A stretch of 64,000 nucleotides of DNA from Sphingobium sp. (GTDB lineage: Bacteria > Pseudomonadota > Alphaproteobacteria > Sphingomonadales > Sphingomonadaceae): positions 124,001-188,000 of the forward strand of contig QFQF01000002.1 in NCBI GenBank assembly GCA_003248935.1, read 5' to 3'. Position numbers and translations under genes: made by a program. Below, piece after piece: positions 42,884-50,103 of the stretch (position 1 is the stretch's first letter; every line of letters starts with the position of its first letter). The notes below the pieces were generated by a model. That model searched no databases. It was not told the origin of the DNA and saw only the letters and a list, made by a program, of their open reading frames with translations.

Positions 42884-43390
42884 TTGGCCGACCGGCCCGT
42901 TGCGCCGCCTGACGGCGAGAGGCAGATCCCTCTCGCCGCCATCATCGGTGCGCATGGCGTGACGGGCGAGGTCCGCCTGAAGCTCTTCGGCGACGGGCCC
43001 GAGAGCCTGAAGGCCTACGGCGCTTTCGTGGTGCCGGGCGGTACGCTGACGCTGAAGTCAGTACGCCCCGGTCCCAACGGCGCCGTTGCCCGTTTCGCCG
43101 AGGTCAGGGACCGGAGCGCGGCGGAGGCGTTGCGCGGCACGCAGATCAGCGTGCCCCGTTCCGCCCTGCCGCCGCTCGCCGATGGCGAATATTATCATGT
43201 CGACCTGATCGGTCTTCCGTGCACGTCGACCGGCGGGGAAGCGCTGGGCAGCGTCGTTGCCGTCGAGAATTTCGGCGCGGGCGACATCCTCGAGATCGAG
43301 CGGCCGACCGGCAAGCGCTTCATGGTGCCGATCCACGCGGCGGAGATCAGCGCGTCGGGTGGCGTCATTGACGCTGCGTTCGTCGAATAG
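42884..43390 (+). CDS. rimM: Ribosome maturation factor RimM
   Basis: 168 residues, TTG start 3 nt after the rpsP stop, with GAGGG upstream. N-terminal RimM barrel (IPLAAIIGAHGVTGEVRLKLFG) and C-terminal PRC barrel (YHVDLIGLPC, VENFGAGDILEIE). It helps mature the 30S head. Its last bases (from 43368) double as the promoter and operator of the downstream VapBC module. Confidence 0.94.
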   Translation: MADRPVAPPDGERQIPLAAIIGAHGVTGEVRLKLFGDGPESLKAYGAFVVPGGTLTLKSVRPGPNGAVARFAEVRDRSAAEALRGTQISVPRSALPPLADGEYYHVDLIGLPCTSTGGEALGSVVAVENFGAGDILEIERPTGKRFMVPIHAAEISASGGVIDAAFVE

Positions 43391-43396
43391 TATATA
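43368..43396 (+). promoter_or_regulatory. Sigma-70 promoter of vapBC inside the rimM 3' end
   Basis: TTGACG, exactly 17 nt, TATATA. Matches 5/6 and 5/6 to the sigma-70 hexamers. The -10 lies within the VapB operator palindrome, so a bound repressor would block it. The leader to the vapB ATG is short (about 15-20 nt). Confidence 0.75.
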
Positions 43397-43410
43397 CATG
43401 ATGTATATAC
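43390..43410. promoter_or_regulatory. Perfect palindromic operator of vapBC
   Basis: GTATATACAT-G-ATGTATATAC: 10-bp arms around one central base. It abuts the vapB Shine-Dalgarno (GGAGG) and covers the -10 box. VapB-type AbrB antitoxins usually bind such sites as VapBC complexes; binding here is inferred. Confidence 0.85.
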
Positions 43411-43420
43411 GGAGGCGGTA

Positions 43421-43690
43421 ATGGCGTATGAGCACAGGGCGCGAAGCTTCAGATCGGGTAATTCGGTCGCGATACGCCTGCCAGCCGCACTGGGGGTCGA
43501 GCCCGGGCGGGAATGGAAGGTGGAGAAATCCGGCGACGGTTTTTACATCGCGCCCGCGGTGGATCAGGGCAAAATTGACCTCTCCGACGTCTGGGGAAGC
43601 ATGCCCGACCTGCGGCCGCTTACCGCTGACGATCGTGCCATGACGCCGCGTGAGTTGGACTGGACTGGTGAACTGTTGAAGCGTGGCTGA
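43421..43690 (+). CDS. vapB: VapB-type antitoxin (AbrB/SpoVT fold)
   Basis: 89 residues. N-terminal swapped-hairpin AbrB DNA-binding domain (ARSFRSGNSVAIRLPAAL, VEPGREWKVEKSGDGFYI). The C-terminal part (DLRPLTADDRAMTPRELDWTGE, about half of it) would wrap around the toxin. It represses its own promoter with the toxin. GGAGG precedes the ATG. Its end overlaps vapC by 8 nt. It lies between rimM and the small membrane gene, inside the rpsP-rplS operon. Confidence 0.9.
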   Translation: MAYEHRARSFRSGNSVAIRLPAALGVEPGREWKVEKSGDGFYIAPAVDQGKIDLSDVWGSMPDLRPLTADDRAMTPRELDWTGELLKRG

Positions 43691-44066
43691 TCCCCGGTTC
43701 CTGCTGGATTCGAACATCTGTATCTATGTGCTCGAAGGTACGAGCCCGGCGCTGAGGCCCCGCCTTGAAGCAAATCGCCCAGGGGAGATCGTGACTTCCG
43801 CGATCGTCTATGCCGAGGTGATGCGGGGCATTGGTTCGACGGAGGGCGACAGACTGGCCAGGGCGGAGCGATTGTTCGATATTTTTCCCGTGCAGCCGTT
43901 TGATGGGCGCGCAGCCTTGGCCTATCGGACTGTACCGTTCCGTCGGGGCAGCTTTGATCGACTGATCGCCGCTCATGCGCTGTCGCTCGATCTGACGCTC
44001 GTCTCCAACAATGAGGGCGATTTCGCCGACATTCCCGGCCTTCGTGTCGAGAACTGGACCATCTGA
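43683..44066 (+). CDS. vapC: VapC-type PIN-domain ribonuclease toxin
   Basis: 127 residues, GTG start inside vapB. PIN active-site acids: Asp9 (LLDSNICIYV), Glu45 (YAEVMRG), Asp92 (GSFDRLIAAHAL) and Asp113 with Asn110 nearby (VSNNEGDF). VapC toxins cleave tRNA or rRNA to arrest growth. All core residues are intact, so the toxin is probably functional. Followed 3 nt later by a membrane gene, so read-through into trmD is expected. Confidence 0.92.
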   Translation: MADPRFLLDSNICIYVLEGTSPALRPRLEANRPGEIVTSAIVYAEVMRGIGSTEGDRLARAERLFDIFPVQPFDGRAALAYRTVPFRRGSFDRLIAAHALSLDLTLVSNNEGDFADIPGLRVENWTI

Positions 44067-44069
44067 TCC

Positions 44070-44351
44070 ATGCGCTTTCCGCTGTTCATCATCCTGTATC
44101 TGCTGGCGCTGGCCGTACTCGGCTGGCGGCTGGCGCGGAGCGGCCGGGCGCTCTGGCAGCGTGTGCTGATCGGCACGGTGGCCGCGATGCTGGCGCCGGC
44201 GCTGTTCGTGGTGCCGACCGCGCGGCAGCCCCATGGCGGTTTCGACGATCTGCTGGTCGCCGTGGGCGCCTGCCTGCTGGTGGTGGGGCTTGGCGCTCTG
44301 GCGCTGGGCGCGTCGTTCGAACGGAACCGTGCGCGCAGGAGGCGTCCGTGA
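44070..44351 (+). CDS. Small membrane protein upstream of trmD
   Basis: 93 residues with three hydrophobic stretches (about 3-20, 31-49 and 61-82) and an Arg-rich C-terminus (RNRARRRRP), giving a cytoplasmic end. The stop overlaps the trmD GTG by 4 nt. It lies directly after vapC, so it could have belonged to the ancestral rimM-trmD segment. No known family. Function unknown. Confidence 0.75.
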   Translation: MRFPLFIILYLLALAVLGWRLARSGRALWQRVLIGTVAAMLAPALFVVPTARQPHGGFDDLLVAVGACLLVVGLGALALGASFERNRARRRRP

Positions 44352-45085
44352 CCTTCGCCGCGCAGATACTGACCCTTTATCCGGAGATGTTTCCCGGGCC
44401 GCTCGGCCTGTCGCTGGCCGGTCGCGCGTTCGCCGAGGGTAAATGGACCTGTGATCCCATCCAGATCCGGGATTTCGCCACGGACAGGCATCGCTCGGTC
44501 GACGATACGCCTGCCGGTGGCGGCGCGGGCATGGTCTTGCGCGCGGACGTGCTGGGTGCAGCCGTCGACCATGCTCTCGAAAGCCGTCCGGACCTGCCCG
44601 TGATCGCGATGACGCCGCGCGGGCGACCGGTGACGCAGGCGCGTGTCAGGGCGCTGGCGGAAGGGGCGGGGGCAACGATCCTTTGCGGCCGATTCGAGGG
44701 ATTTGACGAGCGGATTTTCGAGGCGCGGCCGATCGAGGAACTTTCGATGGGCGATATCATCCTGTCCGGCGGCGAAATGGGCGCGCTGATGCTGCTCGAT
44801 GCTTGCATTCGGCTGCTTCCCGGAGTAATGGGCGCGGCTTCTAGCGGGGTCGAGGAGTCCTTTGAAACGGGGCTGCTCGAATATCCCCACTATACCCGTC
44901 CCAATATATGGGAAGGGCGCGCGATCCCCGAAGTGTTGCGATCGGGGGATCATGCGAAAATCGCGGCCTGGCGTCATGCCCGGTCCGTCGAGGATACACG
45001 GCTAAGGCGGCCGGACCTTTGGGAGTGTCACAGGGACGCTCGGGTCAGGTCGCCCTCTGGCGCGCAACGCGAAGAGAAGGACTAG
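44348..45085 (+). CDS. trmD: tRNA (guanine37-N1)-methyltransferase TrmD
   Basis: 245 residues, GTG start. Trefoil-knot SPOUT enzyme that makes m1G37 and prevents frameshifting. Motifs: FAAQILTLYPEMFPGPLG, HRSVDDTPAGGGAGMVL, LCGRFEGFDER and ELSMGDIILSGGEMGAL (with the catalytic Asp), then YPHYTRP. Essential in most bacteria. It lies downstream of the VapBC insertion and before rplS. Confidence 0.97.
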   Translation: MTFAAQILTLYPEMFPGPLGLSLAGRAFAEGKWTCDPIQIRDFATDRHRSVDDTPAGGGAGMVLRADVLGAAVDHALESRPDLPVIAMTPRGRPVTQARVRALAEGAGATILCGRFEGFDERIFEARPIEELSMGDIILSGGEMGALMLLDACIRLLPGVMGAASSGVEESFETGLLEYPHYTRPNIWEGRAIPEVLRSGDHAKIAAWRHARSVEDTRLRRPDLWECHRDARVRSPSGAQREEKD

Positions 45086-45090
45086 AGGCC

Positions 45091-45459
45091 ATGAACCTCA
45101 TCCAGCAGATCGAGGCCGAGAACATCGCGGCCCTCGCCAAGGACATTCCGGAATTCCGTCCGGGCGACACCGTGCGCGTCGGTGTGAAGGTCGTCGAAGG
45201 CGACCGTAGCCGCGTGCAGAACTATGAAGGCGTGTGCATCGCCCGCTCGAACAAGGGCATGGGCAGCAACTTCACCGTGCGCAAGATCAGCTTCGGTGAG
45301 GGCGTCGAGCGCGTGTTCCCGCTCTATTCGCCGTCGATCGATTCGATCACCGTCGTTCGTCGCGGTGTCGTGCGTCGCGCGAAGCTCTATTACCTGCGCG
45401 GCCGTACCGGCAAGCGCGCTCGCATCGCCGAGCGCCGCGACGTCCGCTCGGAGGATTGA
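45091..45459 (+). CDS. rplS: 50S ribosomal protein L19
   Basis: 122 residues. Typical L19 sequence: FRPGDTVRVGVKVVEGDRSR, QNYEGVCIARSNKGMGSNF, RRAKLYYLRGRTGKRARI. It sits at the 30S-50S interface. The longer reading upstream is not used because the family starts at MNLIQQIEAENI and AGAAGGA precedes it. Last gene of the operon, followed by a strong terminator. Confidence 0.97.
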   Translation: MNLIQQIEAENIAALAKDIPEFRPGDTVRVGVKVVEGDRSRVQNYEGVCIARSNKGMGSNFTVRKISFGEGVERVFPLYSPSIDSITVVRRGVVRRAKLYYLRGRTGKRARIAERRDVRSED

Positions 45460-45490
45460 TCGCCATCATCGCACGGCGATGAGAACAAAA

Positions 45491-45521
45491 AGGGCGCCGG
45501 GAGCTGTTCCGGCGCCCTTTC
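45491..45521. terminator. Terminator after rplS
   Basis: Perfect 9-bp stem GGGCGCCGG / CCGGCGCCC, 8-nt loop, followed by TTTCTCTTTC; AAAAA precedes it, so it can also stop the convergent hydrolase gene. Confidence 0.9.
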
Positions 45522-45541
45522 TCTTTCGCTCCGGAGGGGGG

Positions 45542-46213
45542 TCAGAGCGAAAGATCGTTGCCGTAGGCATGTGGGCTGCGCAGCGGCACGACATTGTCGG
45601 TACGGATGGGGCCGGCCAGCGCCCGGGCGTGATCGCCGGCAGCCGCGACCAACCAGTCGAGCGCATGGCGGCCATGGTCCCAGCTGCCAAGGTCGGCCTC
45701 CGGGCCAGCCGTCCCGATCTCTCCGCCATCGATGCAGTGGCTGCCCCAGAAGCCGGACAGCTTGCTTGCCCCCGCGAAATCCATCTGCGGATCGTTCCGG
45801 CTGGCGATGACGACGGACGGGAAGGGGAGCAGCACCTTGGGCGCCGGTCCGAACTCGGCGAGGCGCAGGCCGGTATTTGCCGTATCGACATTGGGTGGCG
45901 CAACCAGAAGCGCACCGGCAACAGGCGCGCCGTAGGACGGACGTTCCATCGCGGCCCACCATGCGACAGCGTGGCAGGCAAGGCCGCGCGCCACCAGGAT
46001 GACCGGCCTGTCGGCACGGGCGATGGCGGCGCCGAGCGCCGTGACCCAGGCGTTCCGGCCCGGCGGGTCGGTGCGGCCGAGGCTGGTGGGCAGATAGTTT
46101 TCACGCTCCTTGCCCCAGAGAGTCAGCCAGTCGCCGGGAGCGGCATCTTCGGCACCGGTCATTGCAAGGATCAGGGGGCTCGACACGGGGCGGTGGCTCG
46201 ATCTGAACGGCAT
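45542..46213 (-). CDS. RBBP9/YdeN-like alpha/beta-hydrolase lacking the serine nucleophile
   Basis: 223 residues. The fold pattern fits the RBBP9/YdeN serine-hydrolase family (VILVARGLACHAVAWWA, ALLVAPPNVD, FPSVVIASRNDPQMDF, GSWDHGRHALDW). In the family the nucleophile elbow reads HSLG; here it reads RGLA, with Gly77 at the Ser position, so hydrolysis is unlikely. The downstream Asp and His are retained. It faces the serine acetyltransferase gene across a 229-nt gap holding a palindrome. Role unknown, possibly a non-catalytic binding protein. Confidence 0.8.
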   Translation of the reverse strand: MPFRSSHRPVSSPLILAMTGAEDAAPGDWLTLWGKERENYLPTSLGRTDPPGRNAWVTALGAAIARADRPVILVARGLACHAVAWWAAMERPSYGAPVAGALLVAPPNVDTANTGLRLAEFGPAPKVLLPFPSVVIASRNDPQMDFAGASKLSGFWGSHCIDGGEIGTAGPEADLGSWDHGRHALDWLVAAAGDHARALAGPIRTDNVVPLRSPHAYGNDLSL

Positions 46214-46252
46214 GGCGGCTCTCCTTCCTTAAGACGGGATGAACAACATTAT

Positions 46253-46275
46253 TTGTCTATTTTCTGAATAGACAA
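46253..46275. promoter_or_regulatory. Perfect inverted repeat between the hydrolase and serine acetyltransferase genes
   Basis: Arms TTGTCTATT / AATAGACAA (9 bp) separated by 5 nt. It lies in an AT-rich patch in the divergent gap, 168 nt before the acetyltransferase start and 40 nt before the hydrolase start. Symmetry suggests an operator. One arm, extended to AATAGACAAATA on the minus strand, recurs almost exactly at 48924-48935. Confidence 0.65.
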
Positions 46276-46442
46276 TATGGATGACACCAGTCGTGTGGAT
46301 TCTGCGACCATCCGATTTCGTATCCAGAGCGGCATCGTGCCCGTCCGGATGAGGGAGCGGGGCCGTCCGATCCACAAGCAAAACTCATTTCATGTGCCCG
46401 TGCAAAGGCACTACATCGCGGTCGATGACCAAGGGTTCAGAT

Positions 46443-47471
46443 ATGTTGATGAGCGAAGAATATCCCGACGTGCCGGACGGCCAGTACTGGAACATCGACC
46501 GGCTGGTCGCCGGCCTTTCCGCAGCCCGTGCCCGCTGGCGCGAGGGACAGAAGCACCATACGGAGTATGGCGGTTCCGGCTTCCCCTCGAGCGGCGACGT
46601 CGCGAAGATCATGATCGCCCTGTGCGGCGCGCTGTTCCCTCTGCGTCTGGGGCCGAGCTTCGTACGAATCGACAACGAAGACGCCTTCGTGGCCCAGACG
46701 CTGCAAACGGCGCTCAGCAGGCTCTACGGCCAGATTCGGCTGGAACTCTATTACGCCTATCCCGACGGTTCGGGCGCGCAGGTCGATGCGGAGGCGGCAC
46801 GAATCATCGCGGCCTTTGCCGAAGAACTGCCCGCCCTCCGCACGCTGCTCGACACCGACGTCGAGGCCGCCTTCGCCGGTGATCCCGCCGCTCGTAGCGT
46901 GGACGAGGTACTGATCTGCTACCCTTCCATCCTGGCGATCATCCATCACCGCCTCGCGCATGTGTTGCGCGGGCTGGGTGCGCCGCTGGTGGCACGCATC
47001 ATATCGGAGGCGGCGCATTCGAAGACCGGTATCGACATTCATCCGGGTGCGACGATCGGGGAGTATTTCTTTATCGACCACGGCACGGGCGTGGTGATCG
47101 GCGAAACCGCGATCATCGGCAGGCGTGTACGCATCTATCAGGGCGTGACGCTCGGCGCGCGCAGCTTTTCGGTCGACGAGCAGGGCGTTCTGGAAAAGGC
47201 GCAGCCGCGTCACCCGGTGATCGAGGACGATGTCGTCATCTATGCCGGTGCGACGATCCTGGGCCGGATCATCGTGGGCCGCGGCTCGGTCATCGGCGGT
47301 AATGTCTGGCTGACCCACAGCGTGCCGGCGGGCAGCCAGATCCGTCAGGCGCGTGAGGAGGCGGAAATCCGCTCGCGGATCGACGACATGCCGTCGCATC
47401 GGGTACGGCGCACCCGGCCGGGCGAGGGAGAGGCCGGAGAACGGGAGGCGACGTCGTCCCTGCTCGACTGA
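46443..47471 (+). CDS. cysE: Serine O-acetyltransferase, EpsC-like long form
   Basis: 342 residues. N-terminal helical SAT domain, then left-handed beta-helix hexapeptide repeats: GIDIHPGATIGEYFFIDHGT (catalytic His region), VVIGETAIIG, VRIYQGVTLGARSF and HPVIEDDVVIYAGATILG. It acetylates serine with acetyl-CoA to give O-acetylserine for cysteine synthesis. Two ATGs 6 nt apart; the first has AAGGG upstream. The EpsC branch is longer than CysE of E. coli (273). It fits the sulfur-related island. Confidence 0.9.
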   Translation: MLMSEEYPDVPDGQYWNIDRLVAGLSAARARWREGQKHHTEYGGSGFPSSGDVAKIMIALCGALFPLRLGPSFVRIDNEDAFVAQTLQTALSRLYGQIRLELYYAYPDGSGAQVDAEAARIIAAFAEELPALRTLLDTDVEAAFAGDPAARSVDEVLICYPSILAIIHHRLAHVLRGLGAPLVARIISEAAHSKTGIDIHPGATIGEYFFIDHGTGVVIGETAIIGRRVRIYQGVTLGARSFSVDEQGVLEKAQPRHPVIEDDVVIYAGATILGRIIVGRGSVIGGNVWLTHSVPAGSQIRQAREEAEIRSRIDDMPSHRVRRTRPGEGEAGEREATSSLLD

Positions 47472-47480
47472 GCGAGGGTC

Positions 47481-48863
47481 CTACAACCCTTCCGCGCCGA
47501 CCCAGTGGCTTCCCGTCAGATAGCGGGCAAGATCCCACACCTGCCGCCTGATATCCGGCACGGCGACGATTTCCCAATGTGCGCCGCGCGTCATGGGGCC
47601 GGCGACGAACAGGCGCGGGTTGGGAGTGCCGTCGGCTTTCAGCGCCCGGCCCTGTCGGTCGACGTCGATCCCGATCGACAGCGCGTCCGGGCGGATGGTG
47701 CCCCGCGCGACCAGATCGCGTAGCAACGCATCCTCGACCCGGCCGAGGTCACCGAGCGGCCCCGTGCAGTTCACGACCCGCGCTGCCCGCAGTTGCTGCG
47801 GCGCATCGTCTCCGCGCGGGCGCCAGATGACATCGACGCCGCCGGGCCAGGGCGCGGCATCCACGATCTTTCCGGCGCGCAGCAGCAGACGCCCGGCCGC
47901 CTGCATCGTGGACAGGCGTTCGGCGACCTCCGGGGCGATCCGATGGCGATGCACGTCCCAATAGGGGCGCAGGTGTCGCAGGAACCGCGTGCGCGCACGG
48001 AGGCCAGCGCGCCGCCAGATGTCCTGCGTGTGCGGCCGCAACTCATCGACCGCGTTGCGCCAGCCGACAAGAGCGGCGCGTGCACGCACATGCCGGATGA
48101 GGGCGGGGCCGGTTCCGGACGGCCGCTCCCCCAGCGGCAGGAGGGGCGGTCCGGCGGCGTGGACGTGCGGCATCAGCCCGCGCCGCGACATCGCGACGAT
48201 CCGCCCCATGAAACCGACGCTATGCAGGGACAGGATGCAGTCGACGGCGGTCAGCCCGCTGCCCAGCAGAAGGACGGTGTCATCCGCCTCCAGTCCCTCG
48301 GAGAGGTCTGGCGACCAGGGATCGCGGAAATAGGTGGGGGCGCCGAATCCGGCAAAGGCGGAAAGATCGTGGGGCGGCAGGTTGCCGGGCGCGAGGATCA
48401 CGGTATCGCCCCGGACTTCACCGCCGGACGCCAGGGTTACTGTCGGCCGGTTGTGGGCGCCGGTCAGCACAACGGCCTCGTCATGCATGATGGTCAGGCG
48501 GTCTCCAGCCTCCTGCCGCGCCTGTTCGAGCAGCCCGGCGAGGTATATGCCGTAATGCGCACGCGTCGCGAAGCTCGTTGCCGCTCCTGCCTGTTGCCGG
48601 TCGAGCCATTGGGCGAAATGCTGCGGATCGTCCGGAAATGCGCTCATGTTCGCGGCCCGCACGTTGAGGACATGGCCCGTCCCGGCGGCGCCGTAGGCGA
48701 GGCCCTTGCCGACCTGCGTCCGCGCCCGTTCCACCAGCGTTACCCGCAACGTGTCGTAGCGCAGGAGATTGATGGCCAGCAGCGTGCCGCTGAACCCGCC
48801 GCCGACGATCACGACATGATCGGGCGTGATCGGGCCCGTGGTCACAGGGCCATCGCCCGGCAC
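47481..48863 (-). CDS. FAD/NAD(P)-binding oxidoreductase (YdhS-like)
   Basis: 460 residues. N-terminal FAD Rossmann motif HVVIVGGGFSGTLLAINLL and a second nucleotide site VLLLGSGLTAVDCILSL. ATG-like GLAYGAAGTGHVLNVRAANM is characteristic of the FAD-NAD(P)-binding (COG4529) family. Function is not established; relatives sit in organosulfur clusters. It is convergent with the acetyltransferase gene and divergent from the binding-protein operon, with the shared AT-rich element in between. Confidence 0.85.
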   Translation of the reverse strand: MPGDGPVTTGPITPDHVVIVGGGFSGTLLAINLLRYDTLRVTLVERARTQVGKGLAYGAAGTGHVLNVRAANMSAFPDDPQHFAQWLDRQQAGAATSFATRAHYGIYLAGLLEQARQEAGDRLTIMHDEAVVLTGAHNRPTVTLASGGEVRGDTVILAPGNLPPHDLSAFAGFGAPTYFRDPWSPDLSEGLEADDTVLLLGSGLTAVDCILSLHSVGFMGRIVAMSRRGLMPHVHAAGPPLLPLGERPSGTGPALIRHVRARAALVGWRNAVDELRPHTQDIWRRAGLRARTRFLRHLRPYWDVHRHRIAPEVAERLSTMQAAGRLLLRAGKIVDAAPWPGGVDVIWRPRGDDAPQQLRAARVVNCTGPLGDLGRVEDALLRDLVARGTIRPDALSIGIDVDRQGRALKADGTPNPRLFVAGPMTRGAHWEIVAVPDIRRQVWDLARYLTGSHWVGAEGL

Positions 48864-48923
48864 CCATCAAGCAAATCTAATGAATCGGACAGCATTGCTT
48901 GAGAGACATATCTCCACCAATTG

Positions 48924-48935
48924 AATAGATAAATA
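48924..48935. promoter_or_regulatory. AATAGATAAATA element upstream of the organosulfur operon
   Basis: One base different from AATAGACAAATA (minus strand of 46250-46261). It lies 28 nt before the 49-residue leading gene in the divergent gap; GAGA-CATA-TCTC (48903-48914) is 9 nt upstream. The ssuC leader carries a partial match, TAGAGAAAT at 53337-53345. Possible shared regulator site. Confidence 0.45.
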
Positions 48936-48963
48936 CGCATAGGCAGATTCGAAGAGAAAAGAC

Positions 48964-49113
48964 ATGCGTGATACCGTACCACAGAAGGGGCGCTGGCGCC
49001 GCTTTCGCGAGGCAATGAAGCGGGAGTTTCTGCGCGATCCCGACGTGATCCTGTTCGAGCGTGACTTGCGTGGGGTTGCGCTGTCCGACGGCGGTCATCC
49101 CGGACGCATCTGA
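48964..49113 (+). CDS. 49-residue protein leading the organosulfur operon
   Basis: Starts MRDTVPQKGRWRRFREAMK; highly charged, Arg-rich N-terminus and acidic middle (DPDVILFERDLRG). High third-position GC supports coding. Its stop is immediately followed by the start of the binding-protein gene. No signal peptide or membrane segment. No strong Shine-Dalgarno (AGAGAAAAG). Function unknown; possible leader or accessory peptide. Confidence 0.55.
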   Translation: MRDTVPQKGRWRRFREAMKREFLRDPDVILFERDLRGVALSDGGHPGRI

Positions 49114-50100
49114 ATGCTGGACCGTCGTGCGTTCGTGGGTGGCGGGGTTGCCGCCGGCGCCCTGCTGCTGGGCGGATGCGGCCAAGGTGCCCGCAAGGGC
49201 GGCGAACCTGAACTGCGTGTCGCAGTCGTCGGCAAGGGAGAGGTCGATCTCCGCCTGCTTTTCCAGTCGGCGGATGTGCGGCCCGAAGGCTTCCGGATCG
49301 CCTATAGCGAATTTACGTCCGGCCAACTGGTCGTCGAGGCGCTGAACGGCGGCTCGCTCGATTATGGCGGGATGAGCGAGATACCGCCGATCTTCGCCGC
49401 TGCCTCGGCAGTCCAGAGCTTCCGCCAGATTGCCGTGATGCACGGCGACGTGAACAACCAGGTCGTGCTGGTGCCGAAGGGATCGCCCGCACGCTCGATC
49501 GCCGACCTCAAGGGCAAGCGGGTGGGCTATGTCCGGGCGACCACCACCCAATATTTCCTCATCCGTATGCTGGAGGAGGCGGGCCTGAAATGGGGGGATA
49601 TCGACGCGCTCGCCATGGGTGTGTCGGATGGCGCGGCGGCTTTCTCGCGCGGGTCGTTCGACGCCTGGGCGATCTACGGCTTTCCCATTCAGCGGGCGGT
49701 AGCGACAGAGGGCGCGCGGATATTGCGGACCGCCCAGGGCGTCTTGTCCGGCAACTATGTCGTGACGGCACATGTCGACGCGCTGGCCGATCCGGACAGG
49801 AGCGGCCTGATCGGTAAATATCTGACGCTGACCCAGCGCGCGCTGGGCTGGGCGACGACACATCAGCGGGAATGGGCGCAGATCGTGGCGAAGGATATCG
49901 GCGTGCCGCAGGCCTATGTCGACGACCAGTTCCGCCGAAGGAGCGACTATTATGAACTGCGTCCTGTGACGGATGCGGCGATCCGGTCGCAGCAGCAGGT
50001 CGCGGACGTGTTCGAAAAGGCCGGCCTGCTACCGCGCCCGGTCGATGTCCGCCCGCTGTGGGACAATCGCTTCAACGACCTGATCGGCAAGGGAGGCTAG
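49114..50100 (+). CDS. SsuA-like sulfonate/taurine ABC substrate-binding lipoprotein
   Basis: 328 residues. Twin-Arg-like RRAFVGGG start and lipobox LLGGC make it a lipoprotein of the periplasmic face. NMT1/SsuA-type fold: LRVAVVGKGEVDLRLLF, FTSGQLVVEALNGGSLDYGG, DLKGKRVGYVRATTTQYFL and SFDAWAIYGFPIQRAV. It should deliver an organosulfur compound to the SsuCB transporter at 53383-55019. Immediately follows the 49-residue gene; 3 nt before the next gene. Ligand unknown. Confidence 0.88.
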   Translation: MLDRRAFVGGGVAAGALLLGGCGQGARKGGEPELRVAVVGKGEVDLRLLFQSADVRPEGFRIAYSEFTSGQLVVEALNGGSLDYGGMSEIPPIFAAASAVQSFRQIAVMHGDVNNQVVLVPKGSPARSIADLKGKRVGYVRATTTQYFLIRMLEEAGLKWGDIDALAMGVSDGAAAFSRGSFDAWAIYGFPIQRAVATEGARILRTAQGVLSGNYVVTAHVDALADPDRSGLIGKYLTLTQRALGWATTHQREWAQIVAKDIGVPQAYVDDQFRRRSDYYELRPVTDAAIRSQQQVADVFEKAGLLPRPVDVRPLWDNRFNDLIGKGG

Positions 50101-50103
50101 AAC

